From contig NZ_CP053482.1 in assembly GCF_016772315.1 (NCBI RefSeq), forward strand, positions 3,901,501-3,965,500: a DNA stretch of 64,000 nt, given 5' to 3'. Position numbers and translations under genes: made by a program. The stretch is from Thiothrix subterranea (GTDB lineage: Bacteria > Pseudomonadota > Gammaproteobacteria > Thiotrichales > Thiotrichaceae). Each line of letters begins with the position of its first letter. The stretch's first letter is position 1. Below are positions 51,413 through 60,184 of this stretch, one piece after another. Below the pieces are notes generated by a model, which saw only the letters and a program-made list of their open reading frames with translations, had not been told where the DNA came from and did no database searches.

Positions 51413-52150
51413 ATGAAGCGATTACGCAGAATGATACGGTTGATTCGGTTGGCGCTACACGTGTGCCTTGGCGTGTGCATGACGGTGTTGTTTGCTGGGG
51501 TGTGGCAAGCCACTTTTTACCCGCGTTTGGTGCGTTGGTGGTTGAGTAAAGCGGGGCGAATCGTTGGAATTCAGCTAACCGTCGTGGGAAATCCCGCTGC
51601 TGAGGCGGTATTGATGGTGGCTAATCATATTTCATGGTTGGACATTGCGCTATTGGGCGGGGTTGCCAATCCGCGTTTTCTGTCCAAGCAAGAAGTGCGT
51701 CAATGGCCGGTGATCGGTTGGCTGGCAGCAAAATCCGGCACTTTATTTATTACGCGGGGTAAAGCGGGGGCGGCAGCACAAGCGGCTGCAACTATTTTGC
51801 AAGCGTTACAGGCGGGGGATTCGGTATTGCTGTTCCCAGAAGGTACAACGACGACGGGCAATGATGTGCGTACCTTTCATGCACGTTTGTTTGCGCCTGC
51901 GTTTGAGGCGGGGGTTGCGGTACAGCCGGTCGCGTTGCGTTATCCGGGGCAAGACGGTTTGACGCACCCGGTCGTGCCGTATGTCGATCAGCAATCGTTG
52001 TGGGATAATTTGAAAGCGTTGTTGTCAGAATCCGGGATTCAAGCAGAAATTCACTTTTTACCGTTAATGACCACGACAGGTATTGATCGTAAAGCGCTGG
52101 CGGCGGCTTGTGAGCAACAAATCCGTGCTTTTTGTGCGCTGCAACCGTAA
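51413..52150 (+). CDS. 1-acyl-glycerol-3-phosphate acyltransferase-like protein
   Basis: This 245-residue PlsC-family acyltransferase has an N-terminal membrane helix, the catalytic NHISWLD (HX4D) and the FPEGTTTTG phosphate-binding block. PlsC itself or an ornithine-lipid acyltransferase (OlsA type) are both possible. It is divergent from pstS across the Pho-box region; co-regulation with phosphate supply would favour an OlsA-like role, but this is speculative. Confidence 0.82.
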   Translation: MKRLRRMIRLIRLALHVCLGVCMTVLFAGVWQATFYPRLVRWWLSKAGRIVGIQLTVVGNPAAEAVLMVANHISWLDIALLGGVANPRFLSKQEVRQWPVIGWLAAKSGTLFITRGKAGAAAQAAATILQALQAGDSVLLFPEGTTTTGNDVRTFHARLFAPAFEAGVAVQPVALRYPGQDGLTHPVVPYVDQQSLWDNLKALLSESGIQAEIHFLPLMTTTGIDRKALAAACEQQIRAFCALQP

Positions 52151-52181
52151 GCTTTAGGCATTGTTTTAACAGGAGCAGACG

Positions 52182-52955
52182 ATGGCACGATGGGTACGTT
52201 TTTCCACCGAGGGTGAAACCCGTTTTGGAACCTTGGCACACGGCATTATTACCGAATATTGCGGTGATATGTTCGCCGAGCATTCGCTGACGGGGCGTGA
52301 ATTTGCCTTGGCAGCCGTGCAATTATTGCGCCCGTGTGAACCTTCTAAGCTGATTGGTTTGTGGAATAATTTTCAGGAACGGGCGGTGGTGGAAAATCTG
52401 CATAAGCCTGCGCACCCCTTGTATTTCCTCAAAGCCGCCAACAGTTTTGCGGGGCAGGGTGAGGTGATTCCGCGCCCGACGGGTTACGACGGCATGGTAG
52501 TGTTTGAGGGCGAATTAGGCATTGTCATCGGTAAACGTTGCCAAGACGTGACAGAGGAACAAGCGCCTGATTACATTTTTGGCTATACCTGCGTGAATGA
52601 TGTCACCGCACGGGATTTGCTCAAACAAGACCCGGTATTTGTGCATTGGACACGAGCCAAAAGTTTCGATCAATTTGGGGTGTTTGGCCCCAACGTTGCC
52701 ACCGAGCTTGATCCGGCTGAGTTGCGGGTGCGGGTTGAGTTGAACGGTGTGGAAAAGCAAAATTATCCGGTGGCGGACATGTTTTTTTCACCGGCTGACA
52801 TTGTGAGTCGAATTTCGCACGATATGACCTTGGAAGCCGGTGATATTATTGCTTGCGGTACGTCAGTGGGCGTGTGTGGAATGCAAGACGGGGATACCGT
52901 GGTGGTCAGCATCGCAGGTATTGGCGAGCTGACCAACCGTTTTGGGTGCGCGTGA
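52182..52955 (+). CDS. fumarylacetoacetate hydrolase-family protein
   Basis: This 257-residue protein has the FAH catalytic fold. The metal-binding EGELGIVIGKR and YTCVNDVTARD blocks are present, and the C-terminal GTSVGVCGMQDGDTV matches the family's GTP-GVG loop. Members hydrolyse or decarboxylate diverse beta-keto acids such as acylpyruvates or oxaloacetate, so the substrate is open. It follows the acyltransferase by 31 bases. Confidence 0.85.
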   Translation: MARWVRFSTEGETRFGTLAHGIITEYCGDMFAEHSLTGREFALAAVQLLRPCEPSKLIGLWNNFQERAVVENLHKPAHPLYFLKAANSFAGQGEVIPRPTGYDGMVVFEGELGIVIGKRCQDVTEEQAPDYIFGYTCVNDVTARDLLKQDPVFVHWTRAKSFDQFGVFGPNVATELDPAELRVRVELNGVEKQNYPVADMFFSPADIVSRISHDMTLEAGDIIACGTSVGVCGMQDGDTVVVSIAGIGELTNRFGCA

Positions 52956-52960
52956 TGTGC

Positions 52961-53494
52961 TTAACGGGGATGATTGCCTGATTTTACGCTATGGCTTAAA
53001 CGATCCGTGAGTGCGTACAACACGCCGGACAACACAAATGTCAGGTGAATGCCAACCATCCACGCCATTTCTTCAGTGGTTGGCGCATAGCTTGTACCCA
53101 AGGCCATGAAGGATTTCAGCAGGTCAATCCCTGAAATGGCGACTATAGAACCGATGAGTTTGAGTTTTAAATCGCTGAAACCGATATGCCCCATCCAGTC
53201 GGGGCGATCCGCGTGACCGTGCAGGTCTTCCATTTTGGAGACAAAAGTTTCATAGCCACTAAAAATGATAATGATCAGTAAGTTCATGATCAGGGAAATG
53301 TCCACCAGTGAGAGGACGCCAATGATAATGTCGTCTTCGCTGGCGGTTAGAGCGCCAGTGGTCAGTATCCATAAGACTTTCGCTGCTTTAACCAATAATA
53401 CGCCCAAGGCAATCACTAACGCTAAGTAGATAGGGGCAAGCAGCCAGCGGCTAGTGAACAGGAAGTGTTCAAAAAAACTTTCGATATGTTTCAT
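52961..53494 (-). CDS. UPF0114/YqhA-family membrane protein
   Basis: This 177-residue protein starts at the ATG at 53494 (MKHIESFFEHFLFTSRW), the usual family N-terminus; the 30 residues of the longer frame look non-coding. It has four membrane helices and the SGYETFVSKM segment typical of YqhA. The function is unknown. Confidence 0.82.
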   Translation of the reverse strand: MKHIESFFEHFLFTSRWLLAPIYLALVIALGVLLVKAAKVLWILTTGALTASEDDIIIGVLSLVDISLIMNLLIIIIFSGYETFVSKMEDLHGHADRPDWMGHIGFSDLKLKLIGSIVAISGIDLLKSFMALGTSYAPTTEEMAWMVGIHLTFVLSGVLYALTDRLSHSVKSGNHPR

Positions 53495-53592
53495 GGTGAT
53501 TGTTGCTTTATTGCTAGGTTGAGAATGGGCGCAATCATAAGGGGTGCAGTAAGGAGTGGCAATAAACATGGTAGCATTCCGCAAAATACGGG

Positions 53593-54537
53593 ATGATAGA
53601 CCCCCTTTGGACTGATGCGATGACGGAGCTTATGGATTTCAACCACGCCGAACTGTTGACGATTAAAGATTATATTCGTTGGGGCGCAAGCCGTTTTGCC
53701 GAGGCGGAATTGAGTTTTTCCCACGGCATGGCATCGCCCTTCGATGAGGCAGCGTATTTGGTATTGCATACCCTGCATTTGCCGGTGGATACGCCCGATC
53801 TGTATTTCGACAGCCGCCTGACCAGCCATGAACGCCAAGCGGTGGCAGACATCGTGCAACAACGGGTGGAAACGCGCAAACCGGCAGCGTACTTGACCAA
53901 TGAGGGCTGGTTTTTGGGCTTGCCGTTTTATGTGGATGAAAATGTGCTGATTCCGCGCTCACCGATTGCGGAGTACATTGAAAAGCAATTCGCGCCGTGG
54001 ATTGAGCCACCGCAAGTCCACACGATTTTGGATCTTTGCACCGGCAGTGGTTGCATTGGGATTGCTTGTGCTTATGCTTTCCCCCATGCGCGGGTGGATT
54101 TGAGCGATATTTCTCCGTGGGCGTTGGAAGTGGCGCAAATCAATATTGAACGCCACAATCTAGCGGGGCAGGTTGAAGCGCTGGAATCGGATTTGTTTGA
54201 GAATCTGCAAGGGCGTCAGTACGACATTATTGTGAGTAACCCGCCGTATGTGGATGCGGAAGACATGGCAGCCTTGACCCCGGAATTCTTGCACGAACCC
54301 GCTGAGCTGGCGTTAGCCTCCGGCGCGGATGGCTTGGAACACACGCGGCGTATTTTGCGTGATGCCGCCGATCACCTTACCCCGAATGGGATTTTGGTGG
54401 TGGAAGTGGGCAATAGTCAGTATGCGCTGCAAGCTGCTTACCCCGATGTGTTATTTCATTGGTTGGAGTTTGAACGCGGCGGTGATGGAGTATTCCTGCT
54501 CACCGCCGATCAAGTACGGGAATTAGCCGCTGTTTAA
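53593..54537 (+). CDS. prmB: ribosomal protein L3 glutamine methyltransferase
   Basis: PrmB methylates the side-chain amide of a conserved glutamine in ribosomal protein L3. The 314 residues compare with 310 in E. coli. The N-terminal IRWGASRFAEAELSFSHG helps separate it from PrmC; the SAM motif DLCTGSGCIGI and the catalytic SNPPYVDAEDM follow. Starts at 53620 or 53632 are equally likely; none has a convincing ribosome-binding site. Confidence 0.93.
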   Translation: MIDPLWTDAMTELMDFNHAELLTIKDYIRWGASRFAEAELSFSHGMASPFDEAAYLVLHTLHLPVDTPDLYFDSRLTSHERQAVADIVQQRVETRKPAAYLTNEGWFLGLPFYVDENVLIPRSPIAEYIEKQFAPWIEPPQVHTILDLCTGSGCIGIACAYAFPHARVDLSDISPWALEVAQINIERHNLAGQVEALESDLFENLQGRQYDIIVSNPPYVDAEDMAALTPEFLHEPAELALASGADGLEHTRRILRDAADHLTPNGILVVEVGNSQYALQAAYPDVLFHWLEFERGGDGVFLLTADQVRELAAV

Positions 54538-54540
54538 ACG

Positions 54541-55047
54541 CTATTGATACGAATAGTACGAGCTGTTATTGCCGCCGGTATACGGGTAAGTAGTGCTAGT
54601 GCTAGTGCTGGTGCCGGTGCTGGCAGGGGCGTTGTAGCAACTGGTTTTTTGCGCTTCTGGCAGGTTAGTGAGGGGTGTGAACCCTTGTGCTAACGCGGCA
54701 TTCATCGAGTTGCTGCTGATGGTGAAAATATTGAGTTTGCCATCCGCGCCGCCACAGAAAGCGGGGTACATGCGTCCGTCCATGCCACAACTGCTGCTGG
54801 TGACAATCGCGCCACCGGCTTGCAGTTGGCGCTGCATTTCCGCTAACGGGGTGCCGCCGCCTTCACATTGCCGTGAACCTTGGTACTTGAAGACATCAAC
54901 ATAAGTCACCGGAACAGGAGTGGCGGGCGGGTAAGTGGGCGTACCCCACGGATTAAATGGGTCGACATACACCCCGTTCGGCACACACGCACTCAACAAC
55001 ACACTGCCAGCCAGCACTACCATCCCGCCAAAACGCATCGCGCTCAT
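54541..55047 (-). CDS. lipoprotein of unknown function
   Basis: This is a 168-residue protein with signal peptide and lipobox LSAC (Cys at about 21), a Pro-rich stretch, a central domain with four cysteines (CEGGG, SSCGMDG, AFCGG, SCYN) and a Ser/Thr/Tyr-rich tail. AAGGAG lies six bases before the ATG. The QCEGGG...MQRQLQAGGAIV pattern also occurs in other small envelope proteins, but no role is known. It converges on prmB. Confidence 0.65.
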   Translation of the reverse strand: MSAMRFGGMVVLAGSVLLSACVPNGVYVDPFNPWGTPTYPPATPVPVTYVDVFKYQGSRQCEGGGTPLAEMQRQLQAGGAIVTSSSCGMDGRMYPAFCGGADGKLNIFTISSNSMNAALAQGFTPLTNLPEAQKTSCYNAPASTGTSTSTSTTYPYTGGNNSSYYSYQ

Positions 55048-55148
55048 AAAATACTCCTTACACTCATGATTATACTTGGGTTTGACTGGGCATTAGGGCT
55101 TTCAGTTCCTGAGGGCTAAAATGATCTTTCGTTCGAGAGGCATTGTTA

Positions 55149-55250
55149 CCCCTCACCCCCAGCCCCCTCTCCCTCAAGGGGCGAGGGGGAGCAAGAGGGA
55201 TTATTTTCTTAGCCCCTCGCCCCTTGAGGGAGAGGGGTTGGGGTGAGGGG
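55149..55250. repeat. large intergenic inverted repeat (REP/MITE-like)
   Basis: Two arms of about 39 bases (55149-55188 and 55213-55250), rich in CCCC and GGGG, are near-perfect reverse complements around a 24-base AT-rich loop. This CCCCTCACCC...CCCTCAAGGGGCGAGGGG type is a dispersed bacterial intergenic repeat. A fragment of it, GCCCCTCGCCCTT, occurs at 59163-59175. It lies just upstream of the SDR gene. Confidence 0.85.
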
Positions 55251-55270
55251 TTCTTCAGAGTGCAACAATT

Positions 55271-56014
55271 ATGACAACACCTTCAGTCGCTTGGTTAGTC
55301 GGCGCAAGTTCCGGCATTGGGCAAGCGCTTGCGTTTGCGTTAGCACAAGCAGGCTGGCAAGTCGCGATCAGTGCGCGGCGTAGCGAGCCGTTGCAAGCGA
55401 TGCAAACGCGCCACCCTTCATTAACACCTTACCCGTTGGATGTGACCGATGCGCACAGCTTGCACGCAGCGGCGGCGGCGATTACCCGTGAACTCGGTGA
55501 GATTGACTTGTGCGTGTTGAATGCGGGCGATTACACTCCGATGCCATTGGATGCTTTTGATCCTGCCTTATTCCGTAAGCTGTGTGAAGTGAATTATCTG
55601 GGCATGGTGAACGGGCTGGATGCGATTTTGCCATTGATGTTGGCGCGGGGGCGTGGGCAAATCTTGCTGACGGCGAGTATTGCGGGGTATCGCGGTTTGC
55701 CAAAATCCGCGCCGTACAGTGCCAGCAAAGCGGCGGTGATTAGCTTGGCGGAATCCTTGCATCTGGAATTGAAAGCGCGTGGCGTGTTGTTGCGGGTGGT
55801 TAACCCCGGTTTTGTGCGTTCGCCGTTGACTGATAAAAACGACTTCAAAATGCCGTTTTTGATGGAAGCAGAGGACGCGGCGCAAGCGATTATGCGTGAT
55901 TTGCCGCGCCAGAACTTCGAGATTGCCTTTCCGAAACGCTTTGCGTATTTGATGAAACTGTTGCGTTTGTTGCCGTATTCGTTGTATTTCAAACTGACGA
56001 AGGGGGCGGCATGA
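55271..56014 (+). CDS. short-chain dehydrogenase/reductase
   Basis: This 247-residue Rossmann-fold oxidoreductase has the cofactor loop GASSGIG, NAG at LNAGDY, and the catalytic Ser and YSASK. The residues after the second strand (SARRSEPL) favour NADPH. Its stop overlaps the next start in an ATGA. The substrate is unknown. SDR-NTF2 gene pairs of this type are seen in several proteobacteria. Confidence 0.88.
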   Translation: MTTPSVAWLVGASSGIGQALAFALAQAGWQVAISARRSEPLQAMQTRHPSLTPYPLDVTDAHSLHAAAAAITRELGEIDLCVLNAGDYTPMPLDAFDPALFRKLCEVNYLGMVNGLDAILPLMLARGRGQILLTASIAGYRGLPKSAPYSASKAAVISLAESLHLELKARGVLLRVVNPGFVRSPLTDKNDFKMPFLMEAEDAAQAIMRDLPRQNFEIAFPKRFAYLMKLLRLLPYSLYFKLTKGAA

Positions 56015-56433
56015 TGGAGCATGTGAAGCGTTATTTGCAGACCTTTACGACCTTGCAGGCAGATGGCTTGGAGCGTTTGGCAGGAATTTTTGCGGCGGAT
56101 GCGCGGTTCAAAGACCCGTTTAATGATGTGCGCGGGTTGGCGGCGATTACGCGAGTTTTTGCGCACATGTTTGCGACCACTCAGCATTCACGCTTTATGA
56201 TTGTGGATCACGCGCTGGCGGGGAATACGCTGTTTATTCGTTGGGATTACCATTTTCAGACCTTGAAAGGGGAGCGTTGGGAAATCCCCGGTACGAGCGT
56301 GGTGCGGTTTAATGATGCGGGTTTGGCGGTGGAGCATGTGGATTATTGGGATCCGGCGGAGCATATTTACAGCAAATTGCCGGTGTTGGGGTGGGTGATG
56401 CGTTGGTTGCGGGGCAAGTTGGCGGCGGGTTGA
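56011..56433 (+). CDS. NTF2/SnoaL-like protein
   Basis: This is a 140-residue cone-shaped NTF2-fold protein: a helical N-terminus, FAADARFKDPFNDVRG, then curved strands ending WDYHFQTLKGERWEIPGTSVVRFND. Members act as small enzymes or binding proteins. It is translationally coupled to the SDR gene, so a common pathway is likely but unidentified. Confidence 0.78.
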   Translation: MMEHVKRYLQTFTTLQADGLERLAGIFAADARFKDPFNDVRGLAAITRVFAHMFATTQHSRFMIVDHALAGNTLFIRWDYHFQTLKGERWEIPGTSVVRFNDAGLAVEHVDYWDPAEHIYSKLPVLGWVMRWLRGKLAAG

Positions 56434-56494
56434 ATGACGTTGGGCGGGTCAATGGGTTAATATGTTGGCTCTTTCATCACGGGCAACGCATGGC

Positions 56495-59143
56495 ATGAAT
56501 ATCGACACGCTGGAACAGAATCTACGCAAATTGGTGACAAACCCTGACCCTAACCAGTTTCTGTATGAGTTGTTACTGGTGTATGAGCAGCCGCGTGCGT
56601 CCATCACCCGTTTGCAAAAGGGCGATTACAACCTCGCCAAACGTGGCACGGATGTGTTGTGGAAGAAGAAAGTGTATTTCAGCCATGAACGCCATTTGGA
56701 TTTACACGCGCTGATTGATGCTATCCAGCAAGATACGGCGATTACGCGCCATGCGCCCCGATTCTTAATCGTGACCACTATGCAGCATCTGGTGGCGGTC
56801 GATACCAAAACGCAGGATACGCTGGATATTGAACTGGTGGATTTGCCCAAGCATTTCGATTTCTTTTTACCGTGGGCGGGGATGGAGAAACAGCAATTCC
56901 AAAGCGAAAATCCGGCGGATGTGAAAGCGGCGGAGCGCATGGGGCGGCTGTATGATTTGATCCATGTAGACAATAAGGGGTTTGATCGCCATGCCTTGAA
57001 TCTGTTTTTGTCGCGTTTGTTGTTTTGCTTTTTTGCGGAAGATACCGGCATTTTTGGCGACAACCAGTTTACCAATGCGGTGGGTTCGCATACGGCGGAC
57101 GATGGCAGCGATTTATCGAACTATTTGCAGAAATTGTTTCGGGTATTGGCGCTGCGGGAACGTGGCGATTTTCCAGCGTTTTTGCAGGCATTCCCGTATG
57201 TGAATGGCGGCTTGTTTGAGAAAGACTATCCTGTACCACAATTTAGCAGAAAATCGCGCAAGCTGATTCTGGAATGCGGGGCGTTGAATTGGAAGGCGAT
57301 TAATCCCGATATTTTCGGCTCAATGATTCAGGCGGTGGTGCATGATGAGCAGCGTAGCCATTTGGGAATGCACTATACCTCGGTGGTGAATATCATGAAG
57401 GTGATAGAGCCGCTGTTTTTGAATGAATTGGCGGAGGAATTGGGGAAGGCTGCGGGGAATGAGGGCAAGCTGGTTAAATTGCTGGATCGGCTGTATCACT
57501 TACGAATTTTTGATCCGGCGTGTGGGTCGGGGAATTTCCTGATCATTGCGTATAAGGAATTGTGCAAGCTGGAGATTGCGATTTTCCGCGAATTGCAGGC
57601 GTTGAATACCAAGTGGAAGACGGCAAAATCGGGTATCCGTTTGACGCAATTCTACGGGATCGAATTGGACGATTTCGCACACGAAACCGCCAAGCTCTCC
57701 CTGTGGTTGGCGGAACACCAAATGAACATGGCATTCCGCGAAGTGTTCGGCGATGCCAAGCCTACGCTACCGTTGCAAAGCGGCGGCAATATCGTCTGCG
57801 GCAACGCCACCCGCCTCAACTGGGAAACCGTCTGCCCCAAAGACCCCGCCCACGAAACCTACATCCTCGGCAACCCCCCCTACAAAGGTACTCGTAAACA
57901 GTCAGATCTTCAAAAAGAAGATATGTCTATTGCATTTAAAGGTTCAAGTAACTACAAAAATCTTGATTATATTGCATGTTGGTTTTTTTTAGGAGCTAAA
58001 TATATCAAGAATACCAATTATCAAATGGCATTCGTTTCTACAAACTCAATTAATCAAGGTCAACAGGTTGATATATTATGGACTCCAATTATAGCGATGA
58101 ATCTGGAGATTGGTTTTGCATATCAGTCATTTAAATGGATAAATAATGCAAAAGGGAATGCAGGTGTTACGTGCGTAATTATTGGCATTAGAAATAAAAT
58201 AAAGAAGCCAAAACGTCTTTTTAAAAATAATGCAATGGCTATCGCCAATAATATTAATGCTTATCTTGTCGATGGAAAAGATATATCTGTAAAAGCAAGA
58301 AAATTACCTGTTAAATCCATCCCAATAATGTTGGCAGGTAATTATACAGAGCACGCTCAAAATCTCATGATGAATGATGATGAGAAAGATTCATTGATAA
58401 AAAGAAATCCCGAAGCGGCTGGATTTGTAAAAAAACTCATAGGTTCGGATGAGTTAATTAAAGGATTAAGTAAATGGTGCTTATGGATAAGTAATGAAGA
58501 TAGAGCTTTCGCAGAGTCATTGCCCGATTTAAAAAAGCGAATAATTGCTGTTAAAAAAGCCAGAGAGAATAGTGCGGACAAGGAAATGGCGAAACTTATC
58601 GAGAGACCGCATCAGTTCAGAGATATAAATGAAACAAAAACGCAGAGTATTGTATTGCCTACTGTTTCATCAGAAAGAAGAGAATATTTGCCAATTATTT
58701 TTATAGATAATTCCACTGTCGTCACAAATAAAGCAATGGTTTTGTATGAAAGTGAGCCTTATATTTTTAGTTTTCTTTCATCAAGAATGCACATGGTTTG
58801 GGTGCGGACTGTTGGCGGACGAATGAGAGAAGATATTAGCTATTCATCAGTGCTTTGTTATAACACGTTTCCGTTTCCTGATATTTCGGCAAAGCAAAAA
58901 GAGAAGCTGGAAGATCACGTCTTCCGCGTCTTGGATGAGCGCGAAAAACACCCCGAAAAGACCATGGCGCAACTCTACGACCCCGACAAAATGCCCGAAG
59001 CCCTCCGCCAAGCCCACCACGACATGGACATCGCCATCGAGCAATGTTACCGCGCCAAACCCTTCACCACCGACGAAGAACGGCTGGAGTATTTGTTCAC
59101 GTTGTATGAGGCGATGATCGCCAAGGAGAAAGCGCGGGGATGA
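56495..59143 (+). CDS. MmeI-like adenine-specific DNA methyltransferase (type IIG/IIL-like)
   Basis: The protein has about 882 residues and the MmeI layout: N-terminal nuclease-like domain, helical spacer (LFCFFAEDTGIF, NGGLFEKDYPVP, INPDIFGSMIQ, HYTS), SAM motif FDPACGSGNFL (about 339), catalytic NPPY (about 460), target-recognition domain (about 465-800) and C-terminal helices. In the nuclease-like domain the Asp of GTDVLW aligns with the family, but the expected ExK reads ERH (FSHERHLDL), so cutting by this chain is doubtful. Bases 57893-58890 are much more AT-rich than both flanks. A start at 56462 is possible; neither has a clear ribosome-binding site. Confidence 0.85.
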   Translation: MNIDTLEQNLRKLVTNPDPNQFLYELLLVYEQPRASITRLQKGDYNLAKRGTDVLWKKKVYFSHERHLDLHALIDAIQQDTAITRHAPRFLIVTTMQHLVAVDTKTQDTLDIELVDLPKHFDFFLPWAGMEKQQFQSENPADVKAAERMGRLYDLIHVDNKGFDRHALNLFLSRLLFCFFAEDTGIFGDNQFTNAVGSHTADDGSDLSNYLQKLFRVLALRERGDFPAFLQAFPYVNGGLFEKDYPVPQFSRKSRKLILECGALNWKAINPDIFGSMIQAVVHDEQRSHLGMHYTSVVNIMKVIEPLFLNELAEELGKAAGNEGKLVKLLDRLYHLRIFDPACGSGNFLIIAYKELCKLEIAIFRELQALNTKWKTAKSGIRLTQFYGIELDDFAHETAKLSLWLAEHQMNMAFREVFGDAKPTLPLQSGGNIVCGNATRLNWETVCPKDPAHETYILGNPPYKGTRKQSDLQKEDMSIAFKGSSNYKNLDYIACWFFLGAKYIKNTNYQMAFVSTNSINQGQQVDILWTPIIAMNLEIGFAYQSFKWINNAKGNAGVTCVIIGIRNKIKKPKRLFKNNAMAIANNINAYLVDGKDISVKARKLPVKSIPIMLAGNYTEHAQNLMMNDDEKDSLIKRNPEAAGFVKKLIGSDELIKGLSKWCLWISNEDRAFAESLPDLKKRIIAVKKARENSADKEMAKLIERPHQFRDINETKTQSIVLPTVSSERREYLPIIFIDNSTVVTNKAMVLYESEPYIFSFLSSRMHMVWVRTVGGRMREDISYSSVLCYNTFPFPDISAKQKEKLEDHVFRVLDEREKHPEKTMAQLYDPDKMPEALRQAHHDMDIAIEQCYRAKPFTTDEERLEYLFTLYEAMIAKEKARG

Positions 59144-59194
59144 CATATAATGACGTAGAAGAGCCCCTCGCCCTTATTAGGAAATATTGATCTT

Positions 59195-59647
59195 ATGCCA
59201 CAAAGAGACGCTATCCACCAAACGGTAAGAGACGCGCTAGTAAAAGACGGTTGGGATGTAACCGATGACCCTTACGTTATATCCTACGGTGAGCGTTTCC
59301 TGTTCGTGGACTTAGGTGCATCCAGTGCACCGACCACAGGGCAATTTATTGGCGCACAGCGTCGTGATCAAAAAATCGCAGTCGAAATCAAGGATTTCCG
59401 TGGAAAATCCGCGATTAGCAACCTTGAACAAGCCATTGGGCAATACGTGTTGTATCAATTATTGCTCAAACAAGTTGACCCAAAAAGAAAGGTTTACTTG
59501 GCGATTACGCACCTTGCCTACGACGAAATATTCAGCGAACCCATCGGCGAATTAGTCGTGAATGAGTTACCGATGGATTTGATCGTGATCGACATCAACA
59601 CAGTGGAGGTAAAAAAATGGATACGCAAGACTACCGGACGGCGATAA
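59195..59647 (+). CDS. xisH: XisH-family endonuclease-fold protein
   Basis: This 150-residue protein matches XisH, first described as needed for excision of the fdxN element in heterocystous cyanobacteria. It has a PD-(D/E)XK-like core: an Asp in FVDLG, then IAVEIKDFRGKS, then LEQAIGQYVLYQLLL. xisI follows with 31 bases of overlap. No site-specific recombinase of the XisF type is nearby, so the excision role is not supported here. Confidence 0.88.
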   Translation: MPQRDAIHQTVRDALVKDGWDVTDDPYVISYGERFLFVDLGASSAPTTGQFIGAQRRDQKIAVEIKDFRGKSAISNLEQAIGQYVLYQLLLKQVDPKRKVYLAITHLAYDEIFSEPIGELVVNELPMDLIVIDINTVEVKKWIRKTTGRR

Positions 59648-59937
59648 AACATGTGATTGAAACGTATGCCAAGTTTCGCCCTTCTCACGGCAACATTCGC
59701 CTAGATGTACTGTTCGATGATACACACGACCGCTACGCCCTGATGCAAGTCGGCTGGGATCGCGGTAGACGAGTACGCGGCAACCTCATCTACATCACGT
59801 TGCAAGATGGCAAAGTTATCGTCGAATACGACGGTATCGAACACGGCATTACCGATGATTTGCTCCAATACGGTGTAGCCGAACAAGACATCGTGCTGGC
59901 ATTTATTGAGCAACCGAGCATGGCTGAAGCAGCATGA
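59617..59937 (+). CDS. xisI: XisI-family protein
   Basis: This 106-residue partner of XisH has the family blocks LDVLFDDTHDRYALMQVGWD, IYITLQDGKVIVEYDGIE and DDLLQYGV--QDIVLAF. GGAGG lies seven bases before the ATG, within the xisH end. XisH-XisI pairs are scattered through cyanobacteria and some sulfur bacteria and behave like mobile accessory pairs; their activity is unknown. The next gene starts in an ATGA overlap. Confidence 0.88.
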   Translation: MDTQDYRTAIKHVIETYAKFRPSHGNIRLDVLFDDTHDRYALMQVGWDRGRRVRGNLIYITLQDGKVIVEYDGIEHGITDDLLQYGVAEQDIVLAFIEQPSMAEAA

Positions 59938-60137
59938 AAGACGAATACGATTTTTCTAAAGGGGGGCGTGGTCAGTTTTTCCGCCCTGATGCCCGCCTGA
60001 ACATCCCTGTCTATTTAGATCAGGATGTAGAAACATGGTTTGCCGAGCGAGCCAAAGCCAAAGGTATCGACGTGCAGCAGTTGGTTAATGAATTGTTGCG
60101 CAAAGATATTTCCCTGATTCAGTCGGCGATGGGATAA
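59934..60137 (+). CDS. BrnA/CopG-like short protein
   Basis: This is a 67-residue protein. DEYDFSKGGRGQFFRPDA followed by LNIPVYLDQDV and a ribbon-helix-helix-like C-terminus resembles antitoxins of the CopG/BrnA type. A matching toxin gene is not adjacent. It is coupled to xisI by a four-base overlap, so it may belong to the XisHI unit. Confidence 0.65.
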   Translation: MKDEYDFSKGGRGQFFRPDARLNIPVYLDQDVETWFAERAKAKGIDVQQLVNELLRKDISLIQSAMG

Positions 60138-60184
60138 ACAATGATATGGCGAAAAAGACGATTGATCGTTAAAGGGCTTAGAAA

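Noticed and set aside
55149-55250. CRISPR or bidirectional terminator
   Set aside because: Only two arms in inverted, not direct, orientation and no T-run next to the stem; a dispersed palindromic repeat fits better.
59195-59937. Remnant of an fdxN-type excisable element
   Set aside because: No recombinase and no nif genes are present; xisH and xisI alone do not support it.
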